Origin: Lachnospiraceae bacterium
GTDB lineage: Bacteria; Bacillota; Clostridia; Lachnospirales; Lachnospiraceae
Reading direction: 5' to 3'
DNA length: 64,000 nucleotides
Assembly (NCBI GenBank): GCA_015057455.1
Contig: SVEH01000001.1
Location: 149,934-213,933 of the forward strand
The notes under the pieces were generated by a model. It was not told the DNA's origin, made no database searches, and saw only the letters and a program-made list of their open reading frames with translations. A program made the position numbers and the translations under genes. Positions 9,792 through 16,947 of the stretch are shown here, piece after piece. Numbering within the stretch: the first letter of the stretch is position 1; each line of letters starts with the position of its first letter.

Positions 9792-10792
9792 TTCTTAATC
9801 CTCCTTTGTATCCATTCATTTATCATATATTTATACACTTGATTGCTACATTTTTCTTTGCAATCATATAACAATTCCATATCACTTCCTATATACTTAA
9901 TCACTGTATATATACATAATATCACAAGCCAATTCATATATGCCTCGGGTAAACTTGAATTATTTATATAATGTTTTATAAACTCTTTTTTATCTTTTGC
10001 CTCTAATAACTCCTGCATTTTTTTTATTAACTCAAATAGCACTCTATCTGACTCCACTTTTGGCAATCTCAAATCATCTTTATTTTCTACCAAAATCCCT
10101 TTATCCTTTAGTTCAAACTTTCCATTATTATAAATATGCATACTATCACTAAAATGTACATATTCTCCCACATCTAGCTTTAACCATCCTGCCATTATTT
10201 CTTGAATAGATGTAAATTGAACTATATTATATGGTAATCCTAACATAAAATCATTACTTCTCATTACTTGTGTCCAATATAATTTTTCACCTCTAACCTT
10301 TAGCAGTGAGCAAATATTACAAGGTATATCCTCATTATTCGGTATACCTTCTTTGTTAGGCAAATCCATTTTAGGATTCCAAATCTCTAATACTACTTGA
10401 CGAGAATTAGGATTATATAACAGCGCCTCATATGCAGTAGCAATTTGATCTATATTATGAGCATATCTTAATCTATACCCATATGCACCTGGATAATTAT
10501 CTGTTATCCCTTGAAACTTCGGCAATGATGGATTAAAAAAATTTATTAACCTAGCCTCATTACACCCATTCATTATAAAGATTACTTCCGCAATTGCATA
10601 CGCTATACTAATAATTGGATTTCGAACTGTTATCCACCTTTCTCTAGGATTTTTTATAGTTAATCCAACATGTAATAACTCTTTTGTCTTACCATTTCTG
10701 CTTAGTATATTACTATTTCCATTATTAATAATTTCTTTATATATTTCTGTATACACACTATCTGCTGTATTACCATTAACAAAATAACTCAC
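9788..10792 (-). CDS. Thymidylate synthase-fold protein (candidate dUMP (hydroxy)methylase) of the hypermodification cassette
   Basis: The 334-residue protein keeps the thymidylate synthase signature order. It has GAYGYRLR (102-109), matching the YG..WR region; NPNSRQVVLEIWNP (127-140), where a phosphate-binding arginine is kept and its neighbour is Gln; PCN with the presumed nucleophile Cys158; MRSNDFMLGLPYN (177-189), keeping the Arg, Ser, Asp and the dUMP-reading Asn189; and HIY (219-221). The usual His after the catalytic Cys is Asn here. Known members methylate or hydroxymethylate dUMP or dCMP with methylene-tetrahydrofolate. The retained Asn points to a uracil rather than a cytosine substrate. 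About 110 C-terminal residues are unlike canonical ThyA. The next genes upstream are base-hypermodification proteins, so a housekeeping role is unlikely. Confidence 0.8.
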   Translation of the reverse strand: MSYFVNGNTADSVYTEIYKEIINNGNSNILSRNGKTKELLHVGLTIKNPRERWITVRNPIISIAYAIAEVIFIMNGCNEARLINFFNPSLPKFQGITDNYPGAYGYRLRYAHNIDQIATAYEALLYNPNSRQVVLEIWNPKMDLPNKEGIPNNEDIPCNICSLLKVRGEKLYWTQVMRSNDFMLGLPYNIVQFTSIQEIMAGWLKLDVGEYVHFSDSMHIYNNGKFELKDKGILVENKDDLRLPKVESDRVLFELIKKMQELLEAKDKKEFIKHYINNSSLPEAYMNWLVILCIYTVIKYIGSDMELLYDCKEKCSNQVYKYMINEWIQRRIKK

Positions 10793-10796
10793 TAAA

Positions 10797-11765
10797 TTAA
10801 CTCCTTACTATATTCCACTTTGGTGGATACATATAATCTATTTTATTAGTGTTCTTTTTATATATTTGCTTTATACGTTTTCTACCATTTTTATCCATAA
10901 TATCTGGATGTTTTTCTCTAGCATATTTATCAGTTTCACAAAAAATATTTTGGCAGTCTATTAATTTCAAATCCCTTCCCCATAAATTGAAAAAATCTAA
11001 TCCTAATTTTTGAAATTCATATTCTTGATTATCTACCATATATTTTATTACATCTGATTCTGTATAACTTCCTATATCAAAAAAGCACTTTCTAATCCCT
11101 GCTTTAGCTCCAGGGCCAGGCATAACAAAATCATTCTCATCAAATGACGTCACATCACTATAATTAATATCTATTGCATATTGATATGCCAAGAAATCTC
11201 CTATCGTTGGATATTTTTTTAATAATATAAAAACATCCTCTAATGACTTACACCTTTTAACTTTTAATGAGAATTTATCTTTCATTATCATTGATATTAG
11301 ATATAAATGATTTAAATATTTCCTCTTGTTACCAAAAAAATGTTTTCCAGATGACATTATATATGCACCTGAATAAATACGCTCATTATTATTAAACATA
11401 TCATCTAATACCTTTGAATATAACCCTATGTCAAAGTTCTTATATGTTATTTCCCCTAAAGTTAACTTCAATTTTTCCCAAGTTTCAATCTTGTTAAATA
11501 TTTTAAATAACAGAATTCTAAATAATAAATCTTCCTCATTAAATGCATCTGAATATATAACATTTCTTATTAAATATTGACTGACTCTATCATTTACACG
11601 ATATGTATTAGTGAATTTATAATGTTTCAGAATAGGATCACTTGTCAAATCCGCCTCCCAATCACTTAATCTTTTTAAAAAAATATTTTGTCTCTCACAT
11701 GCAAATCGCCAGTATGTATCATATACATCTGTTTTTTTTAGTCTATTTTTTCTTAATATCTCCAA
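10797..11765 (-). CDS. Putative DNA base hypermodification protein (HMUDK_hel / alpha-glutamyl-putrescinyl-thymine pyrophosphorylase class)
   Basis: The 322-residue, largely helical protein carries three diagnostic motifs of this superfamily: YWRFACERQNIFLKRL (18-33), PGPGAKAGIRKCF (216-228) and IDCQNIFCETDKYAR (269-283). The family was defined computationally from phage thymine-hypermodification systems, where related domains accompany 5-hydroxymethyl-dU kinases or catalyse pyrophosphorylase-type replacement on activated hydroxymethyl-uracil. No P-loop kinase domain is fused here. The gene sits four bases upstream of the thymidylate-synthase-fold gene and starts directly beside the stop of the Nmad2 gene, so all three are likely co-translated. 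I infer that it acts on the product of the synthase-like enzyme. Substrate, and whether the target is DNA or free nucleotide, cannot be read from sequence. Confidence 0.8.
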   Translation of the reverse strand: MEILRKNRLKKTDVYDTYWRFACERQNIFLKRLSDWEADLTSDPILKHYKFTNTYRVNDRVSQYLIRNVIYSDAFNEEDLLFRILLFKIFNKIETWEKLKLTLGEITYKNFDIGLYSKVLDDMFNNNERIYSGAYIMSSGKHFFGNKRKYLNHLYLISMIMKDKFSLKVKRCKSLEDVFILLKKYPTIGDFLAYQYAIDINYSDVTSFDENDFVMPGPGAKAGIRKCFFDIGSYTESDVIKYMVDNQEYEFQKLGLDFFNLWGRDLKLIDCQNIFCETDKYAREKHPDIMDKNGRKRIKQIYKKNTNKIDYMYPPKWNIVRS

Positions 11766-12383
11766 CTATGTTTCTCCTTTAAATCTAACAAATTGACTAT
11801 TTAATGACCAACTCGAAGGTAATCCATGAATACCTTTTTCATGCATAGTACTAACCCATTCTACAAGTAATTTTCCCTTATCATCATCTCTATGTTTCCT
11901 ATATCCTCGGCAGTTTGGAATAAATAATGCTAAATCTTGAGGTAACTCAATAGCCTTTTCACCAAAATACCAATACGTATAAGATATAAGTAATCTATCA
12001 ACCGATGTATCATGTGTCAAATTCACATAATTAGTCCTATCCTCATAACTATGATGAGATAACTCTTGTATCCATTCTCCCTTTTCGTTATGATGATATA
12101 TATTATCACCATAACAATAACTATATTTTTTATCAAATCGTGGAATTTTACACAAAAACTCCGCATCATGCCAATACTCATCAAATGTCTTTATGTTATC
12201 TACTCTCATTAAATAAACTAATTTGTTTGGAACAGATGTCTTTAATCCACCAAATCCAGCTACCCAATCTCCAATCTTTGCACTCTTTCTTATCTGTGGT
12301 TTACATGTTGCTAATGTACATACATTAAAAAACGGATTAGGTGCAAACCCATAATCCCTAATAATCTTATAGCAATAAATCAT
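11766..12383 (-). CDS. Nmad2-family protein (nucleotide modification-associated domain 2)
   Basis: The 205-residue protein has the Nmad2 signature near its N-terminus: YGFAPNPF (11-18), CTLATCKPQIR (22-32) and IGDWVAGFG (37-45), followed by a YLMRV strand and an EYWHD motif. Conserved Cys and His residues through the domain suggest metal or nucleotide binding. Nmad domains were named because they recur beside enzymes that make hypermodified bases in phages and bacteria; their chemistry is not established. The gene follows the ThsB-like TIR gene by 11 bp, and its stop codon abuts the start of the hypermodification protein gene. It is a core member of the cassette. Confidence 0.82.
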   Translation of the reverse strand: MIYCYKIIRDYGFAPNPFFNVCTLATCKPQIRKSAKIGDWVAGFGGLKTSVPNKLVYLMRVDNIKTFDEYWHDAEFLCKIPRFDKKYSYCYGDNIYHHNEKGEWIQELSHHSYEDRTNYVNLTHDTSVDRLLISYTYWYFGEKAIELPQDLALFIPNCRGYRKHRDDDKGKLLVEWVSTMHEKGIHGLPSSWSLNSQFVRFKGET

Positions 12384-12394
12384 ATATTACCTCC

Positions 12395-12850
12395 CTAACA
12401 TGTGGCTCTTTCAGAAGACCATGTTCTACTAGGTCCATTCCAAGAATCATCACCATTTATAGCATTTATAATACTTTTCCCATCCCATTTTTGTAATGAG
12501 TCGCCATGTTTCACAAAAGCATCTGGCAATTTAGAATCTGTTTCACCTTGTAAAAATACTCCTACAATTCTTTTACCTTCCCTTGCTGCATGTTCAATTT
12601 CCCAGTTAACATAATCACTTTCATGTGTTTTTTTCCCTATTAGTACTATTTCAGTTCCTGCCCAATCTATTTTAGGTCTGATAAGAGATTTTATATATTC
12701 TTCATTATTTGCATTGTTAGGCGATTTTTTTTCATATATAGAACTATCCTTTATCATATATCCTTGCTTTGTCAATATAGTTTTTAAATTCTCAATTTTA
12801 TCTGCATCTGTATGATAATGTGATACAAATATATTCTTAGTCTTACTCAT
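12395..12850 (-). CDS. TIR-like protein of the MTH538/DUF1863 type (Thoeris ThsB-like), first gene of the cassette
   Basis: The start at ATG 12850 is fixed by an AGGAGGA ribosome site five bases upstream; a longer in-frame start at 12871 lacks one. The resulting 151-residue protein is a single TIR-like domain: NIFVSHYHTDADKI (6-19), an 'IKDSSI' strand, EIVLIGKKTHESDYVNWEIEHA with Glu84 in the WE motif, and the strand RIVGVFL. This layout matches the MTH538 TIR-like family that includes Thoeris ThsB, where the TIR protein senses infection and makes an ADP-ribose-derived messenger. As leader gene of a cassette that also encodes a TIR-SLOG protein, it is the best candidate for the signal-producing sensor. 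The role is inferred from that resemblance. Confidence 0.82.
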   Translation of the reverse strand: MSKTKNIFVSHYHTDADKIENLKTILTKQGYMIKDSSIYEKKSPNNANNEEYIKSLIRPKIDWAGTEIVLIGKKTHESDYVNWEIEHAAREGKRIVGVFLQGETDSKLPDAFVKHGDSLQKWDGKSIINAINGDDSWNGPSRTWSSERATC

Positions 12851-13091
12851 AATTTTCCTCCTAATCTTCATTTACTATCTACTTTTAGTCCTCTATTCTA
12901 CGAATATATTATAATAATTTATATTTACTTACCATGTCTATACTTTCTTCATGAAATACAAGTTTTTTACACGATATACAACTGTTATATAACATATCAT
13001 CATATCTACCTCATTATACTATAACATCTTATAACCACTAAATCAAAATATACAGAAAATTCTATTACTAACCTAAACATTTATAACTTTT
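12851..13091. other. Intergenic region upstream of the TIR/hypermodification cassette
   Basis: This 241-bp AT-rich gap separates the cassette from the upstream conjugation genes. Reading toward the cassette, a perfect TATAAT lies at 12908-12913 but has no good -35 at normal spacing; a TAGACA at 12935-12940 is 21 bp away. It probably holds the cassette promoter, but I cannot place it firmly. No operator-like palindrome was seen. Confidence 0.3.
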
Positions 13092-13445
13092 TTATAATCT
13101 TCTTCCTAGATACCTATAAAACATCTTTTTTTCATCCATATCTAGTTTCACTTCAATAAACTCATTTGCTAAACTATTAAGATTTTCCTTGACTAACTTT
13201 TTAGCAATTCTAAATACAATATACATCTGCTTTGTCAAATTTAAACTTTCATCAAATGTTAATATATCTCCTTTAGAATTTATATATTTTCTAACTTCAT
13301 CATCAACATAACCGGCAGCTCTTACAAACATCTCTGCCTCTATTCTTTCTATTACTACCTTTTCCTTCGTCTCTTTTGACACACTCCACTCTTCCTCTAG
13401 CATTTTAATTAAAAACTCTACCTCATTAATCATTTCTTTTCCCAT
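13092..13445 (-). CDS. Small hypothetical protein of the conjugative element
   Basis: I do not recognise this 117-residue, highly charged, probably all-helical protein. It has a good ribosome site (GGAGG) before ATG 13445 and lies 15 bp downstream of the DpnD/PcfM-like gene, so the two are probably co-transcribed. It has no signal peptide, membrane segment or cysteine-rich motif. Its place at the end of the conjugation operon suggests an accessory role in the mobile element. Confidence 0.65.
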   Translation of the reverse strand: MGKEMINEVEFLIKMLEEEWSVSKETKEKVVIERIEAEMFVRAAGYVDDEVRKYINSKGDILTFDESLNLTKQMYIVFRIAKKLVKENLNSLANEFIEVKLDMDEKKMFYRYLGRRL

Positions 13446-13460
13446 AATAACTTACCTCCA

Positions 13461-13658
13461 CTATCTTAGTTTTTTTTCATTTTCTCTATAAGGTATAAAA
13501 TCTACACCTTTATAATCTTCTGCATCTAATACAATGTCACTCTTATAATATTTATCCATTACTATATCTATAGCCTCTGATAAAGTCTCTGCTTCAATCT
13601 TCTCAACTCTAGATAATTCCTCTTTAATCTCAATTTCAAATTCTTTTAATTTATTCAT
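13461..13658 (-). CDS. DpnD/PcfM-family protein
   Basis: The 65-residue protein has the compact pattern of the DpnD/PcfM family: an N-terminal strand (KEFEIEIKEELSR), the EAETLSEAIDIV helix, and the conserved SDIVLDAEDYKGVDFIPY ending. A GGAGGAATT ribosome site precedes the ATG. PcfM-like proteins are found in conjugative plasmids such as pCF10 and in ICEs; their role is unknown. A second, partial copy lies at the right edge of the window (63892-64000) with nearly the same C-terminal half. Confidence 0.8.
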   Translation of the reverse strand: MNKLKEFEIEIKEELSRVEKIEAETLSEAIDIVMDKYYKSDIVLDAEDYKGVDFIPYRENEKKLR

Positions 13659-13732
13659 CTAATTCCTCCATATCTTTATAATTTTGCATCAAAAAAGCAG
13701 TCCTATATGAACTACCTAACTACTAAAGTCAC

Positions 13733-15460
13733 CTATGGTCTACCTACCATTACAATACTACTTACATTTGGTACATCACCATAGATAACTCCATATTTCT
13801 TACTTTTTGCTTCTACTACTTTACCATCTCCTACATATATTGCTACATGACTTATATTCTTATATCTACCATTTTTACAATAACTAAAGAATATCACGTC
13901 TCCTGGTTGTATATCCTTATATGCAACTGTTTTATCTTTAGCATCTAGTCCTCTTGCTTCTTCTGCTGCAGAATTTACACCTTGATAGCTTATATTCTTT
14001 CCTGCTGCTTTCCAAGAATAATATACCAACGAACTGCAATCATAATATTCTCCACTATCTCTATAATCTTGGCTATATGGATATCCAACTTTACTGAGTG
14101 CAAATGCTACTGCTTTCTTAATGGTACTATCATCTATCTTAGCTAATATCTTGTTTATCTCTTCATCAGATAAGGATGATTTTCTATCTCCAGTTCCTCC
14201 ACTACTAGATACATCAACTAATCCATTTGCTACAAGTATTTCATCTATATTTTCTGAGTTAATCATGCTTAGTAATAATTCTTGTTGTTCTTCATCTAGA
14301 TTATATTCTTTTATCATATCTCTATAAGATTTTAAGGTTACTTTTACTTGTAATACTTTATATTCTGTTTTTGTACCTTCTTCATTTTCTGTTCTTACTA
14401 CTTCTTCAGTTGTTGTATAAGAACACATACCTTCTACTACTTGATTAAGTCTATCTTTTGATTTTTCATTCATAATTGTTGCTGTATCTCCTACGCCATA
14501 CTTAACCATATATACGCAAATAATATCAGCCACATTAGTTGGATTACTATCACCTTCGTAATCTACATATACTATCTCTCCTTCATCACACCCTTTATGT
14601 TTATTAGCTATATCATTTATCTCTTGTTCAAAAACATTTATATACTCTTTAGTTAATGATATAACTGTATCTCCTTCTTCTAAAGATGGTAAGAATATTG
14701 CAAATGGTGAATTATACATCATCGTTACTGGTACTATAACAGGAATTATAGCCACTGCACCTAATAGAAAAGCACCTACAACTCCTATTAATAGTACACC
14801 TGTATATTTCTTAACATAGAACTTTAGCTTATTCATAATTAAATCTTTTATTAGCTTGCCTAAACTGTCTGTGCTTTTATCTATGGGCTTTATCTTATCT
14901 ATGAAATATCTAATCTTTCTTGCTTTACTATTATTCTTACTATCTATTTCATCCATTTTTTGACCTACTGCAATACTTGCAACCATTCCTACTGCACCGG
15001 ATGATACTGTGCCTACAGTAGACGCTACTCCTTTTGCAACTTCTTTAGCTGAGTTCTTTGCTATATTCTTAGCTATATCTTTTACTCCTTTTTGTATAGT
15101 TTTCTTAGCAATCTTCTTTCCTTGTTCTACTTGCTTTATCTTTTTTTGTTTGTTACTAATACTCTTTCTCTTATACAGTTTAGCACCTTCTGATGATATC
15201 CCTACAATAGGTCTAGTTGCATCTTTTATAGCTAATGATTGCTCATTATCTGTACTATCATCTTGATGTTGATCTAATTTATTTAAACCAAGCTTCGCTA
15301 GTCTGATACTTTTTTCTTTAACCTTAATAGATTCCTTTCCATCTTTTTTAACCATTTGTTTTTCTTTTATCTTAATTTCTTTTGGTTTATATCTATGAAC
15401 TACTGGCTTTTCTTTTTGATGTATGTTCATAGGTTTATCATATATTTTTTTTATTTTCAC
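13733..15460 (-). CDS. Membrane-anchored NlpC/P60 peptidoglycan hydrolase of the conjugation system
   Basis: The protein of about 575 residues has a long basic, lysine-rich cytoplasmic N-terminus, a helical stretch with Ala/Gly-rich repeats, and one strong membrane segment (GVLLIGVVGAFLLGAVAIIP) near residue 230. The C-terminal NlpC/P60 domain carries the catalytic YDCSSLVYYSW cysteine motif and an ISHVAIYVGDGKVVEA histidine motif. Such proteins open the cell wall for the Gram-positive type IV secretion channel, like Tn916 Orf14. I prefer GTG 15460 because the AGAGGTGAGGA ribosome site precedes it; GTG 15469 would lie inside that site. It follows the TIR-membrane gene in the transfer operon. 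Confidence 0.9.
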   Translation of the reverse strand: MKIKKIYDKPMNIHQKEKPVVHRYKPKEIKIKEKQMVKKDGKESIKVKEKSIRLAKLGLNKLDQHQDDSTDNEQSLAIKDATRPIVGISSEGAKLYKRKSISNKQKKIKQVEQGKKIAKKTIQKGVKDIAKNIAKNSAKEVAKGVASTVGTVSSGAVGMVASIAVGQKMDEIDSKNNSKARKIRYFIDKIKPIDKSTDSLGKLIKDLIMNKLKFYVKKYTGVLLIGVVGAFLLGAVAIIPVIVPVTMMYNSPFAIFLPSLEEGDTVISLTKEYINVFEQEINDIANKHKGCDEGEIVYVDYEGDSNPTNVADIICVYMVKYGVGDTATIMNEKSKDRLNQVVEGMCSYTTTEEVVRTENEEGTKTEYKVLQVKVTLKSYRDMIKEYNLDEEQQELLLSMINSENIDEILVANGLVDVSSSGGTGDRKSSLSDEEINKILAKIDDSTIKKAVAFALSKVGYPYSQDYRDSGEYYDCSSLVYYSWKAAGKNISYQGVNSAAEEARGLDAKDKTVAYKDIQPGDVIFFSYCKNGRYKNISHVAIYVGDGKVVEAKSKKYGVIYGDVPNVSSIVMVGRP

Positions 15461-15573
15461 TTTCCTCACCTCTCTTAATAATAAATCCTAATATTTTCAT
15501 ACACCTTTTTGTATAACTACATAATTGAACAGGTATAATCTTATCCGTTAAATCTAAAAATCCAATTAAAATA

Positions 15574-15610
15574 AGCCAAGAAACGCTCCTACAAAGAAAC
15601 CTTCTTGGCT
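15574..15610 (-). terminator. Terminator-like hairpin after the membrane TIR gene
   Basis: Nine-base perfect arms (AGCCAAGAA at 15574-15582 and its complement at 15602-15610) flank an 18-base loop. On the minus strand the stem is followed by TTATTTTAATT. It lies 20 bp downstream of the TIR-membrane gene stop. Confidence 0.6.
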
Positions 15611-15629
15611 ACATAAATATCATTTACTA

Positions 15630-16832
15630 TTAATTTTTTGATTTATTTGTATTTATAATTTCGTTATCTTTTATCCCTGATAAATTCATTTGAATTTCAC
15701 TTCTTATAATCTCTCGTAACATTTCATCTTGTGCTTCTACTGTACTAAATTTCCCTAACAAATTTACACTTGATAAAAAACGCTCATCCTCATGTAATGA
15801 TTGATGATAATGATTCAGTTGTCTCAATGAATTTTTATATACAACTAATGCTGTACCTGCAACAACTTCTGTTACAACACCTCCAATAGATGGAATAATT
15901 GACATTTTAAAACCAAATCTGAAAACAACAATAACTGAAGCTAGTATAAACCCAAAACCCAATCCACACATTACAACTGCAAGTACAAATGATGCCTTAG
16001 CTTGTTTTTGACTCCAAGTATAAAACTCCTTAATATCTTCAAGATTTATCATCATTCTACCTAATGCATCAATTTCTTTTTTTGATTCTTCCTTTTTAAT
16101 ACCATTTTTTTCAGTTTGTTTTATTTCTTTTGGAACAATAGCTTGTTTTAGTCGCCTTGAATATGATTCTATTTCCTCTATATCATCTTCTTGCCAACGT
16201 CTTCTCATCACTGATAAATAACTTGTAAAAAGTGTTCCTATAGCTAGCATAACCGTTATCAACCCTAGTGATAACTCCAACATGTTTTCTTGATTCCAAT
16301 ATTCTGTATTAAAATGACTTTCTCTATAAAACATTGTAACAAATAATATAGCAAACATTTCAATAGCAAGTGTTAAAATTATCATATGAGATGTTCTACT
16401 TTTACTCTCATTTAAAGTTTTCTTTTTAGCTATGTACATTCTACGACACATAACATTAATAATCTTTAATCTTACTTTTTCTAAATCCTCTTTCGATTCT
16501 GGATTACACTTAATATATAACATACTCTCCAATGATGTAGGAATTTCTGCATCTCCTAAAACGATTGGAAGTAATATTTTATTTCTATTATTTTTGCTTT
16601 CCATTAAAGCGATTTGTAATTCCGTATTAAATAATATATTATTAATAGATTTTTCATCTATTATAGCTAAAATAATATCTGCATATTTAATTTTCCTTTT
16701 TATATTAATGTTTATTTCTGCAAAGTCCTCTCCATCAAATATTCTTGAAATAATATGTACATTTTTAATACCTTCCAAAAGTTCCTCTGCAAAAGATATT
16801 CTATCTTGTGACGCTAATATATACGCTCGCAT
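15630..16832 (-). CDS. TIR domain protein with C-terminal membrane module (TRADD-N-associated TM type)
   Basis: The 400-residue protein begins with a TIR-like domain (about 1-135): AYILASQDRISFAEEL, then IKYADIILAIID, then FNTELQIALME with Glu71 at the catalytic position, then ILLPIVLGD. Two membrane helices lie near 148-167 and 183-207. After a charged linker, a second module with helices near 285-310 and 317-337 follows; its LGRM..EFYTW..KQAKASF region resembles the TRADD-N-associated two-helix domain. Known proteins of this build are predicted conflict effectors that disturb the membrane or signal through TIR. It interrupts the usual VirB4-NlpC/P60 gene pair and has its own terminator, so it is probably cargo inserted in the transfer operon. 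Family call moderate; function inferred. Confidence 0.72.
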   Translation of the reverse strand: MRAYILASQDRISFAEELLEGIKNVHIISRIFDGEDFAEININIKRKIKYADIILAIIDEKSINNILFNTELQIALMESKNNRNKILLPIVLGDAEIPTSLESMLYIKCNPESKEDLEKVRLKIINVMCRRMYIAKKKTLNESKSRTSHMIILTLAIEMFAILFVTMFYRESHFNTEYWNQENMLELSLGLITVMLAIGTLFTSYLSVMRRRWQEDDIEEIESYSRRLKQAIVPKEIKQTEKNGIKKEESKKEIDALGRMMINLEDIKEFYTWSQKQAKASFVLAVVMCGLGFGFILASVIVVFRFGFKMSIIPSIGGVVTEVVAGTALVVYKNSLRQLNHYHQSLHEDERFLSSVNLLGKFSTVEAQDEMLREIIRSEIQMNLSGIKDNEIINTNKSKN

Positions 16833-16947
16833 ATTTTTCTAAATCCTTTCTATTATTTTCGACAATTTATTTTATCATAAACATTTATAAAATTCCATTA
16901 TTCTATATGTGAAATATATAAAGCTGGATTTTTCCGATTTTAAATCT

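Noticed and set aside
9788..10792. Housekeeping thymidylate synthase
   Set aside because: Substitutions near the catalytic Cys, an unusual C-terminus and tight linkage to Nmad2 and hypermodification proteins argue against a ThyA role.
7068..12850. Plain Thoeris system
   Set aside because: No SIR2-SLOG ThsA is present, and three modification-type genes lie inside the operon. It shares parts with Thoeris but is not the standard form.
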